From assembly GCA_016584305.1 (NCBI GenBank), contig JACEEZ010022542.1, positions 37,870-101,869 on the forward strand: a stretch of DNA of 64,000 nucleotides, in the 5' to 3' direction. Below the pieces are notes generated by a model. That model saw only the letters and a program-made list of their open reading frames with translations, was not told where the DNA came from and did no database searches. Positions 1-10,970 of this stretch are shown in pieces; the first letter of the stretch is position 1, and each line of letters opens with the position of its first letter. A program made the position numbers and the translations under genes. Source of the DNA: Chionoecetes opilio. Lineage: Eukaryota; Arthropoda; Malacostraca; Decapoda; Majidae.

Positions 1-945
1 ATAGCCTCACGACAATATCCCGATGTCTATAAATATATCATATATGTATCATGACGATCGTAAGATGGTCACGATGGAGTCATGATAGCTGTAAGACTAC
101 GTCACGAATGGAAAATTAACGGTCATTTTGTCGTCACGATAAAGCTACGATAACCACGATAGTGCTACGATAGTGCCATGAACGTATCACGATAGCGTCA
201 AGAGGTGTCGCCGTCGGTTATTTTAAAGGGCGCCGCCACGTGTGTGCCCGCGAAAAGTTCGTTGGTCTATTGCAGAGGTCGGCAACCCTGAATTCGAGAA
301 GAGCCAGTTTATTCAAACTTGGCAGGGCAGCAGTGCTGATGGAGCCGCAGTGTTAATTATGAATGGAAATTACGAACAGGTACAAGTTTTTAAGTACAAG
401 AATTCATCCCACTATTTTCCTAGAGACTTAGGACCTGGGTCACATACACTGTTGTACTGCCGCTACCTATGCCAGTATTTTATCTTTTTTACGATAATTT
501 TGACATTTTTAAGTAGGTGGCAGGAGCCGCACAGGTCTCTTGAAAGAGCCGCAGGTTGCCGACATCTGGTCTATCGTGACTCTATCGTGACACATGTTTA
601 GCTCTATCATAACGCAATCTCCGTATTCTTACGGTTATCCTGACACCTTCGTAAGACAATCGTGACACATTATTAGCTCTATCGTGACGCACTATGCATA
701 TCATTAGGGCTATCCGCTATCGTGACACACTGTAACGGCTTTTCCCATGACACCTCGTCACGATAGACATACGACGATCACGATAGTGTCACGAAGTTGC
801 TACACAGATAACGATAGCGTCACGATAGATTCACGAAAGCGCTGCGTTGGGTGCAAAAATCGGGGAGCTACCCGACGTTTTAGTGTATGCACTCACTTTT
901 CGCGGCCTTGGCCGAGTGTGGCACGAGCGTCACGATGGACCCATA
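1..945. repeat. Degenerate CACGATAG / CTATCGTG repeat region
   Basis: Dozens of copies of the octamer-like words CACGATAG and its complement CTATCGTG, in both orientations. CACGATAG dominates at 45-210 and 750-840, and CTATCGTG at 570-725. Copies are diverged and spacing is irregular. The alternation of orientation would allow foldback. A hAT-like MITE (273-568) sits inside it. No coding potential seen. Confidence 0.6.
273..568. mobile_element. hAT-like MITE (non-autonomous)
   Basis: Begins CAGAGGTCGGCAACC and ends with the inverted GGTTGCCGACATCTG. It is flanked by near-identical 8-bp duplications, gtctattg (265-272) and gtctatcg (569-576). An 8-bp duplication and a CAG start fit hAT elements. 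The 296-bp interior is non-coding. Confidence 0.7.
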
Positions 946-959
946 ATAGGACCATGATG

Positions 960-1120
960 ACGCCAAAGCCGAGAGAGAGAAGGTCAAACCGTTTCCCGAG
1001 TGACGCCCAGTATCAATTTCACGGGCGTGGCTTTCTGTACGAAGCGTTACGTCACCATAGAAAACGAGAAAGGGGAGGACCGAGGATGGGTACATTTTAT
1101 GAGGAACTCTCCCCACATCC
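960..1120 (+). repeat. Dispersed repeat, copy 1
   Basis: The segment with GAAGGTCAAACC, CGTGGCTTTC and GAACTCTCCCCACATCC recurs, diverged, at about 44000-44145. The family is unrecognised. It is non-coding here. Confidence 0.45.
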
Positions 1121-1254
1121 CAGGACACTGGTTGTGCTCTTATCGGGTGGCATATTCCCGACTTTTGGAAGAGTATGTGGTATACGGATGTCAACAGCCA
1201 ATCACGGTTGTCACAACTCGTGACGTCACATAAGGGGGTGGAGCCAGGGTCATA

Positions 1255-1440
1255 TCAGATTTTCCCATAATATCTTATGAGGTTAGACGGCCTATGATAC
1301 GCTTCCAACTATCTCTATCCATTGCGTCAAGTTCTTCAATGCCCAATGCTGCCAGATCCTCTTCAATACACTGTCTCCATGTCTTTCTTGGCCTGCCCGG
1401 TGGATGGCTGTTATCCCCCTCCTCCATAACAAACCTGGAG
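1255..1440 (-). mobile_element. LINE 3' end (reverse transcriptase C-terminus), antisense
   Basis: On the minus strand a frame reads RKTWRQCIEEDLAALGIEE and then LDAMDRDSWKRIIGRLTS followed by a stop. This is the basic, Trp-containing C-terminus common at the end of LINE polyproteins. A shorter copy of the same end lies at 62212-62300. 5'-truncated and inactive. Confidence 0.6.
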
Positions 1441-1769
1441 ACCTCTCACGCATGGGAGGTTTTGGGTGGGGAAAGTACAAACGAGTTTTGTGCTGGGAAT
1501 AGATTATGAGAATGACATAAAAAATATCCGGTTAACACTTTATGGGATGACACAGGCCAAAAATACATCAAAATACATATCCCCAAAAATCTACGGGAAT
1601 GACCTACTTTTTCTGGAATTTTTTTAACCTAACCTAATAAAGCATTTTTGACGATTTTGAATGTCACCATCATTCTTAACGCATCAACATGTATAAGAAA
1701 AGAGCACATCTAACCTCATACTCAATTACTGGTTGAAAATACCAAAAAACTGAAAAAAAGTTGTAAAAT

Positions 1770-1881
1770 ATGTTGTCATCTTGGGGATCCTGGCACCAAT
1801 TAGAATTATTATCATTAGTTATATTGTTCGGCTATCGCGCGCTTATAGCGGCACCAATAAGGCGCGATAGCGGAGGGTTCA

Positions 1882-1884
<3 letters not shown>
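1770..1884 (+). other. Candidate first coding exon with signal-like peptide (weak)
   Basis: An ATG (A at -3) opens a frame with a hydrophobic run LELLSLVILFGYRALIAA, ending in phase 0 at a possible donor tca|gtatat (1884/1885). Spliced over the (TA)n intron to 2087 or 2048 it would place a signal-like peptide directly before the Cys cluster, as in type IV precursors. Against it: the donor is weak, the h-region carries Glu and Arg, and the segment contains a palindrome (CTATCGCGC...GCGCGATAG) suggestive of a transposon. Confidence 0.2.

Positions 1885-1962
<78 letters not shown>
1884..1962. repeat. (TA)n microsatellite
   Basis: About 39 pure TA units just upstream of the first collagen exon, followed by a short (TG)n. 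Confidence 0.98.
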
Positions 1963-1966
<4 letters not shown>

Positions 1967-2086
1967 GTGTGTGTGTGAAATGTCCCGCTTTTGGCTTCAA
2001 CCAATCAGGTCCCATTATTACCACCACCACCACCCCCGCTACTGCAGGCTGCTCCCCACCTTACACCGTCTCCTTCTATGTTCCAG

Positions 2087-2210
2087 GAATGTCTTAACTG
2101 CTACACATGCTTTTGTAAAGGCCACAGAGGAGTCACCGGGGCACCCGGACTAACAGGACTGCAGGGCCACACTGGCCTCCCCGGAGACCAGGGGGGGGAA
2201 GGACCACCAG
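2087..2210 (+). CDS. Collagen IV exon: 7S Cys cluster and first triplets
   Basis: Encodes ECLNCYTCFCK followed by ten uninterrupted Gly-X-Y triplets, ending in GPP plus the first base of a Gly codon (phase 1). The CxxCxxCxC cluster directly before the helix resembles the 7S N-terminus of type IV collagens, whose cysteines and lysines crosslink four molecules. The lysine-rich triplets usual just after the cluster are mostly lacking here, so this chain is divergent. The acceptor is after ttccag at 2086. An alternative acceptor at 2047 (ctgcag) has the same phase and would add 13 residues. The donor is gtaacc. The exon is 124 nt and starts in phase 0. Confidence 0.75.
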
Positions 2211-2254
2211 GTAACCAACCACACACTAGTTACTACCAGTGGCCACTAGGAATT

Positions 2255-2490
2255 ACTAGGAAGGGGAAACCACCAGCTAGAGTATCAAAGGTACTAGGAC
2301 GGGGAAACCACCAGCTAGAGTATCAAAGGTACTAGGACGGGGAAACAACCAGGCAGAGTATCAAAGGTACTAGGACGGGGAAACCACCAGGCAGAGTATC
2401 AAAGGTACTAGGACGGGGAAACAACCAGCTAGAGTATCAAAGGTACTAGGACGGGGAAACCACCAGGCAGAGTATCAAAGGTACAAGGAA
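2255..2490 (+). repeat. 38-bp minisatellite, about 6 copies
   Basis: Unit: GAGTATCAAAGGTACTAGGA followed by CGGGGAAACCACCAGCTA. Copies alternate AGCTAG/AGGCAG variants and CACCAG/CAACCAG. Begins about 45 bp after the exon 1 donor. Confidence 0.95.
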
Positions 2491-2894
2491 TGACTATATA
2501 GGTAGGGGTAACCACGATAAATATTACCTTTATTGGCGTTTCTTATTTTTGATAATTATTTTCTTCCATTTTATAGCTTTTTAGTTCCTTTGAATGTGTT
2601 GAGGCCTCATTTGTTATGCATATGAATAACTATAATATCACCATGACAATCTTGACTCCCGATAGTGGGGAGGGTTATAAAAATCAGGGAATATGTGGTT
2701 GAAAAACTGAAGAAAAATAGGTGAATAGAACCTAACCTAACATAAAAAAGTTCACTCACGTTTTCTGTAATTTTTTTTGTTCAGTATACTGTGCAGTACT
2801 AATCTACTTCTGCGTATCGTTCAAAACTTATTGACAGCGAGCTTTGCTCGCTGTCGCTTACCATAAGACCCGTGGAACCAAGTTTCCGCCAAAA

Positions 2895-3105
2895 AGTGTA
2901 TAACTACTTCTAATTATTGTCGGATTGAGCTGAAATTTGGCATGCAAGTAGGGCTGTCAAAATCAATGGGGGTCGTCGGAAGAATTTTTTTGCGTAAAAC
3001 AAGCCCTTATTGAGTAATTAGCGTAAACTACTCCTAATTATTGTCAGATTGAGCTGACATTCGACATCCAAGTAGTGCTGTCAAAATCAATGGGGGTCTG
3101 TACAA
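2895..3105 (+). repeat. 124-bp tandem duplication
   Basis: Two diverged copies sharing CTAATTATTGTC, GATTGAGCTGA and GTCAAAATCAATGGGGGTC, offset by about 124 bp. Family unknown. Confidence 0.8.
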
Positions 3106-3127
3106 ACAAACTTTTTGCATAGAATGC

Positions 3128-3143
3128 AAATATATATATATAT

Positions 3144-3193
<50 letters not shown>

Positions 3194-3340
3194 TTATATA
3201 TATATATATATTATATATATATTATATATATATATATTCTTTGATTTTTTTTTATTTTATCGATTTTTTTTATTTTTTTTACTTTTTATATTTCTTGGGT
3301 TTTTTTTCAAATTAATGAAATAGGTTTTTTTTTTTTTTAT
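3128..3340. repeat. (TA)n microsatellite plus T-rich tract
   Basis: Interrupted TA repeats to about 3236, then a T-rich low-complexity tract. Confidence 0.95.
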
Positions 3341-3639
3341 AACATTAATAATAAAAGATAGGTTAGCCAATCAGAGAAGTTTTGGGCGCCAATCAAAGGC
3401 TCTCAATGACGACAAAGATCCTGGATTTGAATCAGTGACCACTGACCAGTCTATGGCTAGAAATGGATTGTGTTGGATGTTCGTTGAGCGAGATCTCTAC
3501 TCCTTATCATCAAGATTTACTTAGACGAGGACGAAAAAGCCCTGAAAACTTTTGAAGTGAAAAGTGAAGCTCTCCCGCAGTGTGAACTTACTGTTCATAA
3601 ACGCATTTTTGAGGAAGTTCTACACTCACAGGGCTTCCA

Positions 3640-3990
3640 GACAAACTTTAGCCTCTGTAATAGGTGTTTTAGTCTGAACAAGGATAGAAATAAGTTAGCT
3701 AGATTGATTTATTACCGAGAGAGAGAGCGAGAAAAGGTACGCCAGAACTCTTGTAAAACCGATAATTCTTCCTGCTTGTCATCACAAAAGATTCAGGTTT
3801 AGATTACAAAAATGTAGTTTCAGCAGTTCTTTGGCTTTCATGATTGGCTGAAGAAAAAGTGAGAACAGTACATGTCTTGTCTATGATAGGTCCTCCAAGT
3901 CATGACGCAAACGTGACGTCATGGTCATAGGTTGATGTGAAAAAGAGTCTCATTTTTGAGGCAGAGAACTTTTGGTCCACGTAAGACACA
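3640..3990 (+). repeat. Dispersed repeat, family X, copy 1
   Basis: The segment from TAATAGGTGTTTTAGTCTGA through the GAGAGAGAGCGAG tract, CAGAACTCTTGTAAAACCG, CATGATTGGCTGAAGA and TGACGTCATG recurs inverted at about 21700-22055. A short frame over 3557-3802 is not recognised as any protein. A mobile-element relic is the likeliest reading. Confidence 0.55.
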
Positions 3991-4026
3991 CACGTGACCG
4001 TGCGTAGAGTCCCACACGCGACCCGT

Positions 4027-4056
4027 TGTCGTGTGGGCAAGTTTGCCCACACGACA
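4027..4056. repeat. Perfect 14-bp inverted repeat
   Basis: TGTCGTGTGGGCAA, GT, TTGCCCACACGACA: a perfect hairpin with a 2-nt loop. Confidence 0.85.
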
Positions 4057-4409
4057 CCGTGGGCAAAGACCAACATTACCAGTGAACACGAGAGTCGAGT
4101 GAACACGAGACACAGAGTGATAGACCTTGAACATTCTACACGCGAGTGAACACGAGAGAAAAAGAGAGTTCCTGAACACTACAAGTGAATGAAAGTTACA
4201 GTTGTTATCCTTTATTAAAACCAAGAAAGATAACCGACTGATTATTCCAACCCATGCATGACCAGAGTGCATGACTACCGGTGCAACAACAAAACCCGCA
4301 CTAACAGCGGAATCAGCGTAAACATTTAGCCTCGCTGAAAAGACTGTGGTAGACTGGAGGAGCTTCTGTTGTGACGTGTGTGAGAAGTGGCTGGACGACC
4401 TGGCCGACC

Positions 4410-4620
4410 GTACAGGTTAGGTTATAAGGTATACCTCGTGGTTAAGGTTAGGTTATGTTTCATTAAAACCTATAAGTTTAGGTTAGGTATACTTTGCGGT
4501 TAAGGTTAAGGTTAGGTTTCATTAAAACCTATAAGGTTAGATTAGGTATACACTGCGGTTAAGGTTAGGTTAGTTTTAATGAAAACCTATAAGGTTAGGT
4601 TTGGTATGTTTTATTCAAGT
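4410..4620 (+). repeat. Degenerate TTAGG-rich tandem repeat
   Basis: Three to four copies of a unit of roughly 55-60 bp containing AAGGTTAGGTT, TTAAAACCTATAAG and GGTATAC. TTAGG is the common arthropod telomere word, but this is interstitial and degenerate. Similar TAACCTAACCTAA occurs at 1626 and 2730. Confidence 0.7.
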
Positions 4621-4635
4621 ACTTCCCTGTTTTCT

Positions 4636-4840
4636 GAGACCCTGACTAATTTTCCCCGGCCAAGTTTTAGTGTTTTTTTCTGATGGAGATACAGTGTTTT
4701 TAATGGAAACGGCGACCATAAAATTCGGTGAATTTTTTTTTCTTCAAACTATGGGTTTCCGGAAAATAAAACTATCTATCTCCATTAGAAAAAGCACCTT
4801 TTTTTTGGCCAGGAAAAATTAGTCGGTGTCTTTGAAAATG
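4636..4840. mobile_element. Foldback MITE
   Basis: GACTAATTTTCC..GGCCAA near the left end and TTGGCCAGGAAAAATTAGTC near the right are inverted copies. Inside, GATGGAGATA and TATCTCCATTAG also pair. Non-coding. Confidence 0.55.
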
Positions 4841-5037
4841 ACCGCGAAGTCCTCGTCCATTATTACCCAAGACAATAATATTCCCCCCTAAAATTACCAC
4901 AGAAAAGGCACAGAAACACTTACCAGTAACTAATATGTTGTTGGGTTGCCCTTCCTCTTGATGGCTTGATGTAACCTTGGTGGGAAGGAGGCAGCCTGTT
5001 GGTCAAGTGTCCTCACTGAAGTTGTGCCACACGTCTA

Positions 5038-5294
5038 CCCTAGATAACAGTATCGTCGCCAGTCATTTGTCACTACACTAATGTCGCCAGGCACAATATA
5101 TTACGAATTTTAGCATCACTACAGACTTTTATGTGCCACTGAAGACATGTAGTGTGATGTACATAATATAAACTACTGTGCATATCTCTTCAGTGGCACA
5201 TACAAGCCTGTAGTGATGCTAAAATTCGTAATATATTGTGCCTGGCGACATTAGTGCAGTGGCGAGTGACTGGCGACTATAGTGTTATCTACGG
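5038..5294. mobile_element. TA-flanked foldback MITE, family M1, copy 1
   Basis: Near-complete palindrome: CC(C/G)TAGATAACA, GTCGCCAGTCA and AGGCACAATATATTACGAAT are mirrored in the right half. Flanked by TA. A second copy lies at 53213-53458. Confidence 0.8.
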
Positions 5295-5830
5295 TAGGAG
5301 AGCCGCCAAGAGTTTTGGTAGGGAACTTGTGTCTTTCTCTGTTTCCTTTTCATCAGAGCCACGTTTTCGATGGGATTTTCGATGAGTTAGGACTGTTTGC
5401 AGGCCAGTATTGAACATATTTTACGGCACAATTTCCTGACCACTGCTTCACTGGCTTACAGCTGTGACACGGCGCACCGTCTGCAGGAAGGTCTCCGCAT
5501 TGCATTTGTCAACGCAGTGAGCACTCCTCTAAACACTAAACACAAGATCGAGATAACTTTCGCCATTCAGAGTAATTGAAGGGTGTAGCACACTAGCACA
5601 TTTTCCTCCCACTTCACCGAAAAGTTGGAGGCAGCGGGAGGTTGCGACCACTACCAGCCACAGAATGGCAGCAAAATATAATATGACCAAGAGCCAAAAA
5701 GCAAAAACTCCGTTGTTTGTTTTGGCAGTCAGCTGGGCGAGGCGACGCCCCCCAGGCCCCAGGCGTGTGCCCCCAAGGACTGATTGATTGATTGCTCGCC
5801 TCTGTGACTATATACCCGCGTGTTATACCC

Positions 5831-6035
5831 GACTATACACCCGTGCTGCTTGTCCTGGCGACTATACACCCGTGCTGCTTGTCCTGGCGACTATACACCC
5901 GTGCTGCTTGTCCTGGCGACTATACACCCGTGCTGCTTGTCCTGGCGACTATACACCCGTGCTGCTTGTCCTGGCGACTATACACCCGTGCTGCTTGTCC
6001 TGGCGACTATACACCCGTGCTGCTTGTCCTGGCGC
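5831..6035 (+). repeat. 29-bp minisatellite, 7 copies
   Basis: Unit GACTATACACCCGTGCTGCT followed by TGTCCTGGC, nearly invariant. The short frames across it are repeat artefacts. Confidence 0.97.
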
Positions 6036-6114
6036 ATATAGCCATCTCCGTCGCACAAAGCAGGCTCCTGAAGCAGTAGTCTACGGGAAACCCTTTGAGT
6101 TGCTCTCTCCTTGC

Positions 6115-6292
6115 TAAGATAAGATACTTTGATCCTATCTAGACACTTTGCAAGTACCAACTTCAAGGTTATTGACTATACAAAGCGCCACCACACCAGG
6201 ACGAATTTGGTGGACTCGAACCGCTGACCAAATGGCGCAGGGATTCTGCAACACCAGTCCGTGATTCTACCAACCGCGCCACCCTGGCGGGT
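6115..6292 (-). mobile_element. tRNA-derived SINE, family 2, copy 1
   Basis: On the minus strand it starts with a tRNA-like head containing TGGCGCGGTTGGTAGAATCA (A box-like) and GGTTCGAGTCC (B box), followed by a tail ending ..ATCTTATC. A second copy is at 30151-30329. Confidence 0.75.
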
Positions 6293-7020
6293 TCTCTCCT
6301 TGCTAGCCATTGCCTTCCCCACATCTCTGGTTTTTTTCTTTCCTTGTAACTGTTTCACAAGCAAAATTAGTCGCAAGGTAGCACCAAGTTCTCTCGAGAA
6401 GAGTTCATCACTTGTAAAAAAAAAAAAAATCCTTCATTGTTATTGTTGTGAACTTGTCTGACAGGAAGGCCCGTGTCACACGTATCCACGTTTCGCCGTG
6501 CGCCGTCCCGGACAAGACGTCGTGAATCCCAATAACCATGTGTGTCTATGGACGCGTTCACACGTATCGACCGAGGTCGGACACAGCAGAATGTCCGAGA
6601 CGGCTGCCGTGGTCGCCAAGACGCCCTTTTCAAAAATTCATGGCGTTTTGTCCGGGACGGCGTGTAAAGGACACAGCACCCTAGGGACGCATTCACACGT
6701 ATCCACGTTTCGCCGTGTTTGTCTCGCCAGTGACGCTGCTCTCCAGCATTCAGCATCATAATTGTGTTTAAATGAATGAAGGTTAAGGAGAGCTGCTTGC
6801 ATTTCTGCTCACAGAGCTTTGGCTCACACATTATAATTGTGTGTATATAAACAGATAGAAATAGGTAAAGGCACCGCCTTTCCTGTCCCAAGAGAGAGAG
6901 AGACAGAGAGAGCGGCTACAGGAGAGAATTTCAAATACGGTGTTATTTGTACAAAGCCATTCCGATTGTCTTTCTAAGCATTATACTTGAATATAAATAC
7001 AAATAAAATTATAATTCAAA
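6293..7020. other. No recognised gene
   Basis: Contains a direct repeat of TTCACACGTATCCACGTTTC (around 6478 and 6691) within a GC-rich segment at 6470-6765 that looks like a decayed element. A short (GA)n follows at 6891-6912. Confidence 0.4.
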
Positions 7021-7560
7021 ATTTGTAAATTTTACTTTATTATTAATAATAATAATGATATAATAATGATAAAAATGGTTATTTTGATAATAATAATATT
7101 AGTATTAACTAAAAAAATAATAATGATAATAATTATAAGTAATAATGATAGCAATAACAATGATGATAATGATAATAACAATACATAAGGATAATAATAA
7201 TAAAATGACATGATAATATTGCATAAAAGTCCTGGAGTACAGTGGCTATTTTAATGGCCACTTATCATTACTTATAATTATCTAAATTATTATTAGTATT
7301 ATGATTCATTTTCATCATTGTTATTTTGTTATCATTATTTCTATCTTAATTATTTTTCTTTTTCTTCTCTTATTATATTATCATTATTGTTACTATTATT
7401 TTTATTACTAATATTGTTATTATTATAATCTTTGTTATCATTGTTATTATTAATGTTATCAGTATGACAATAATGATAATAATGATAATATTAATAATGA
7501 TAACTGCAATATTAAGTTTCTATTATTATGATAGAATAATTTTACTATAATTCACCGAAT
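7020..7560. repeat. AT-rich low-complexity tract (AAT/ATG trinucleotides)
   Basis: Irregular runs of ATA/ATAATG on one half and TTATT/ATTATC on the other, giving partial self-complementarity. Followed at 7560 by (GTCC)n-type GTCTGTCCGTCCGTCC. Confidence 0.8.
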
Positions 7561-7599
7561 GTCCGTCTGTCTGTCCGTCCGTCCGTTTCGGCTCCGCCA

Positions 7600-8743
7600 A
7601 TTTCTTTCCCGATTTCAACCCTACCTTGAGTAAAGGTAAAAGTCATCCCTGGGATGGTTTTAAACTATATTTGGCAGGTGTATTCAATTTTTTCATTAGT
7701 TAAAAAACGTGAAATTATAATTTTGATATTTCAATATACTTTAGTCCTTACGGTGTTCCAAGCTCCCTCGCCTCGCCTTCACATATAAAGGTATATCGAC
7801 ATCCGGTCCACCAGTAATAATAACATATAGTAATAGATATATCAAGAAGTTTACAAAACGACATCTTGTAAACTAATACGCAATCACAAAAATATGGCTC
7901 AACAATTACACTATCAACAGTGTCCTTCTTGGCTTACTGTCACTCTGCAACATCCTATGAACTTTTTGCCACTTCCATTGTGTTCCTTATATATGAAAAC
8001 TTAGGTGTAGACACTAAATTTATCTCTAGCTTCATTATATCAAAAGATATTGGCGATTTACTGTTTTACACAATCGCATCAGCGGCCATCTTGGATTTAT
8101 GCTCAAAATTTTCCCAAAAGTTGCCGCTCTGGCAAGAGGTGGATTTGGATTCAGTGTGCTTCAATCTTCACAAATATACCAAAAAACCTTATACGTAGTA
8201 CCAAACATTTCTGGGTTGACATAAGTATTGACTACCGTTGGCAACCGGACTATCAAGTGGTGGGAGGTGGGTGGAAAAGAGCGCTAGTGTGATACGCGCT
8301 TAAATTAGTGAGACTTTTATCTCCTCTGCATCTCTATTGGTCTAAAACCAGCCTTGTGTAAGGAGTAGATAAGGGTGATCTGATCACTTGTGAGTTGTGG
8401 CTTACGCCCCATCAACCACACTGCATAAGCCACAGGCCTCAACGCTCGATGTCACATATCAGCTGGCGCGCAGACGGCAGAGACGACACTGCACCCGTCA
8501 CACTTAATTAAGCACTGGCAGTTGCAGCTTGCAAGGTGCAGTAAAGCAAGCCCTCATCTATGGGTGAATTGCCACGTATGGAAAAAAATACTTCTAACGT
8601 TTGAGGAGATTTTCTGAAGAGAGGTAAAATGCAGTCCAGCGCATCGCTATGCCAACTATTTTGACTTCCAAAAGCCAAGGAGGATGATAGTAGTTTTGGA
8701 GATGGGACAGTACGAGCTTAGCTCTTTTCTTAAATCACAGCTA
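7600..8743. other. No recognised gene or repeat
   Basis: Unique-looking intronic sequence. A 92-codon open frame at 7920-8198 matches nothing I recognise and lacks supporting context. Confidence 0.4.
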
Positions 8744-9588
8744 CACCTTTTCTCTCTCAAATTAAAACAACTGAACTTCAAATTAAACAACTGAACTTCA
8801 AATTAAACAACTGAACTTCAAATTAAACAACTGAACTTCAAATTAAACAACTGAATTTCAAATTAAACAACTGAACTTCAAATTAAACAACTGAACTTCA
8901 CATTAAAACAACTGAACTTCAAATTAAACAACTGAACTTCACATTAAAACAACTGAACTTCAAATTAAACAACTGAATTTCAAATTAAAACAACTGAACT
9001 TCAAATTAAACAACTGAACTTCAAATTAAACAACTGAATTTCAAATTAAAACAACTGAACTTCAAATTAAACAACTGAACTTCAAATTAAACAACTGAAC
9101 TTCAAATTAAACAACTGAACTTCAAATTAAACAACTGAACTTCAAATTAAACAACTGAACTTCAAATTAAACAACTGAACTTCAAATTAAACAACTGAAC
9201 TTCAAATTAAACAACTGAACTTCAAATTAAAACAACTGAACTTCAAATTAAAACAACTGAACTTCAAATTAAACAACTGAACTTCACATTAAAACAAGTG
9301 AACTTCAAATTAAAACAACTGAACTTCAAATTAAAACAACTGAACTTCAAATTATAACAACTGAACTTCAAATTAAAACAACTGAACTTCAAATTAAACA
9401 ACTGAACTTCACATTAAAACAAGTGAATCTCAAATTAAAACAACTGAAGTTTAAATTAAAATAACTGAACTTCAAATTAAAATAATTGAATTTCAAATTA
9501 AGAGAAAAAAATCATCTATTATATTTTTAAAGTAGGTAATTTATTTTATTTTGAAGTTCTGTTGTTCTAATTTGAGAGTGAAAAGGTG
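8744..9588. mobile_element. TA-flanked TIR element filled by a 20-bp satellite
   Basis: Starts CACCTTTTCTCTCTCAAATT and ends with the inverted AATTTGAGAGTGAAAAGGTG, both flanked by TA. Inside are about 35 copies of AATTAAACAACTGAACTTCA (8759-9502; 20 or 21 bp). That unit is itself the subterminal part of the inverted repeat. Non-coding. Confidence 0.8.
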
Positions 9589-9819
9589 TATTATGAAAAC
9601 CCCCAGAAAAGTAACATATTTCCTCCTGCAAACTTTTTTTTTATCTTTACCAGAGTGCTGCCAAAGGGAAGTGGGAAAAAATTACTTATGAAAAGATATA
9701 CCATTCTTTTAAATATTTTTACACAGCATACTACATAGATAAAGCAACACAGGATGAAGTAACGTATAGCTATTCCGTGTATGTTAGTCCACATACTGTA
9801 GTTATACAAAAGAAAACAT

Positions 9820-9950
9820 AAGTTACATTTTTGGCACTAGAACATTTTTGGTACTCAAAAATTTTGGCACAAAAAAATTTGCCACTCAAAATGTTTTGGC
9901 ACTCAATTTTTTTTGGCACTTAACATTTTTTGGCACTAAAAAATTGGCAC
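9820..9950 (+). repeat. TTTTGGCACTCAAAA short tandem repeat
   Basis: About seven degenerate copies of TTTTTGGCACT(C/T)AAAA, spacing 18-22 bp. Confidence 0.8.
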
Positions 9951-10116
9951 TCTCCCGGGTTAACAAAGCACATATCACAGGCCTGAGCTGTCCCCTTCAC
10001 ACTCACCTCCTACACATCTAATGTTTTATCATCATTCTGTACCCCTCACCCACACACATCCTTCATCCCTCTCTCTCAGTCCTCACTTCACCTCTCATCA
10101 CCCCCTTACCCATCTC

Positions 10117-10470
10117 AGGATAAAGGGATACAATAAAGGAGAGGTAGGAAAAGTTCTTACGGCTAGTAACCAGGGTAGAACAAGAAGTAACATATTCAAG
10201 CTGGAAAAGCGTAGATTTAAAAAAGAAATAGGGAAAAACTGGTTCACAAATAGGGTGGTGAATGATTGGAATGGACTCAGTCGTCAGATGGTTAGTGTAG
10301 AGTCATTAGGGAGCTTTAAAAGGAGGCTGGATAAATTCATGGATGGGGATGCAAGGTGAATGTAGGTAGGAGGTAGGTATTACTTCTTTTGCAGGTAAGT
10401 AACAGGAACTACCTCGTGTAGGTCTCGCGGCCTCTTGTAGCTTCCTTATGTTGTTATGTTCTTATGTTGT
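10117..10470 (+). mobile_element. LINE-A 3' end, next to exon 2 acceptor
   Basis: Encodes the conserved C-terminus of a LINE polyprotein (KGYNKGEVGKVLTASNQG, then WFTNRVVNDWNGLS, SFKRRLDKFMDGD, stop). A 3' UTR follows with CTCGTGTAGGTCTCGCGGCC and a TTATGTTCTTATG tail. 5'-truncated. Its tail runs into the pyrimidine tract of the acceptor at 10484. Confidence 0.85.
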
Positions 10471-10484
10471 CTCTCCCCCGCCAG

Positions 10485-10709
10485 GTCCTTATGGCGTGTC
10501 GGGTGACTTCGGAGAGCTGGGCGCCACGGGAGAGAAGGGCTACCGAGGCGTCACGGGTATGGTTGGGTTCCCTGGCACGGCGGGCATTCCTGGTCTGCCC
10601 GGGTTTGATGGCATAGAAGGAGAGGAGGGACCCCCGGGATGCAATGGAACTGATGGCAGATCTGGCTCTGATGGCTCGCCAGGACCCCCGGGACAGACAG
10701 GACCACCAG
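10485..10709 (+). CDS. Collagen IV exon: 25 perfect triplets with GCNGT motif
   Basis: 225 nt, phase 1 to phase 1, encoding 25 uninterrupted Gly-X-Y triplets from GPYGVSGDF to GQTGPP. It contains [10 protein letters not shown]: a cysteine plus an N-G-T glycosylation sequon inside the helix. From memory, vertebrate type IV 7S domains carry a very similar GCNGT site at a comparable distance from the N-terminus, so this is one of the best arguments for type IV. The acceptor is cgccag|gt. A LINE 3' tail ends only about 15 bp upstream of it. The donor is ccag|gtcagt. Confidence 0.92.
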
Positions 10710-10741
10710 GTCAGTCATAACGCATGCTCTCCATAGGGGTA

Positions 10742-10970
10742 CAGTCAGTTCGTACACAAGTTGTTTCGTACACCAGTAGATTCGTACACCAAAAAGTTGT
10801 TTCGTAGTCTATATGAAACCATAGTTGTTTCGTACCACCACCTCAGAGGAGTTGAACTTGATTACTAGAGTTACGAAACGACATCAGGTATGTACGAAAA
10901 AACTCAAAATTAGTGTAGGATACAACTAACAAAACCTGGGTACGAAACAACTTGTGTACGAAACTCCCTG
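10742..10970. mobile_element. pogo-like MITE, TA-flanked
   Basis: CAGTCAGTTCGTACACAAGT at the left pairs with ACTTGTGTACGAAACTCCCTG at the right (TA outside both). A partial relative is at 33305-33372. Confidence 0.7.

Noticed and set aside
3900..4272. Antisense frames of 68 and 115 codons
   Set aside because: Overlap a palindromic segment and a dispersed repeat; no recognisable protein features.
5788..6117. Three overlapping short frames with YTPVLLVLATIHPCCLSWRL-type repeats
   Set aside because: The 29-bp minisatellite read in three frames.
7920..8292. Frames of 92 and 80 codons
   Set aside because: No recognisable domain, no splice or promoter context, and chance length for AT-moderate intron.
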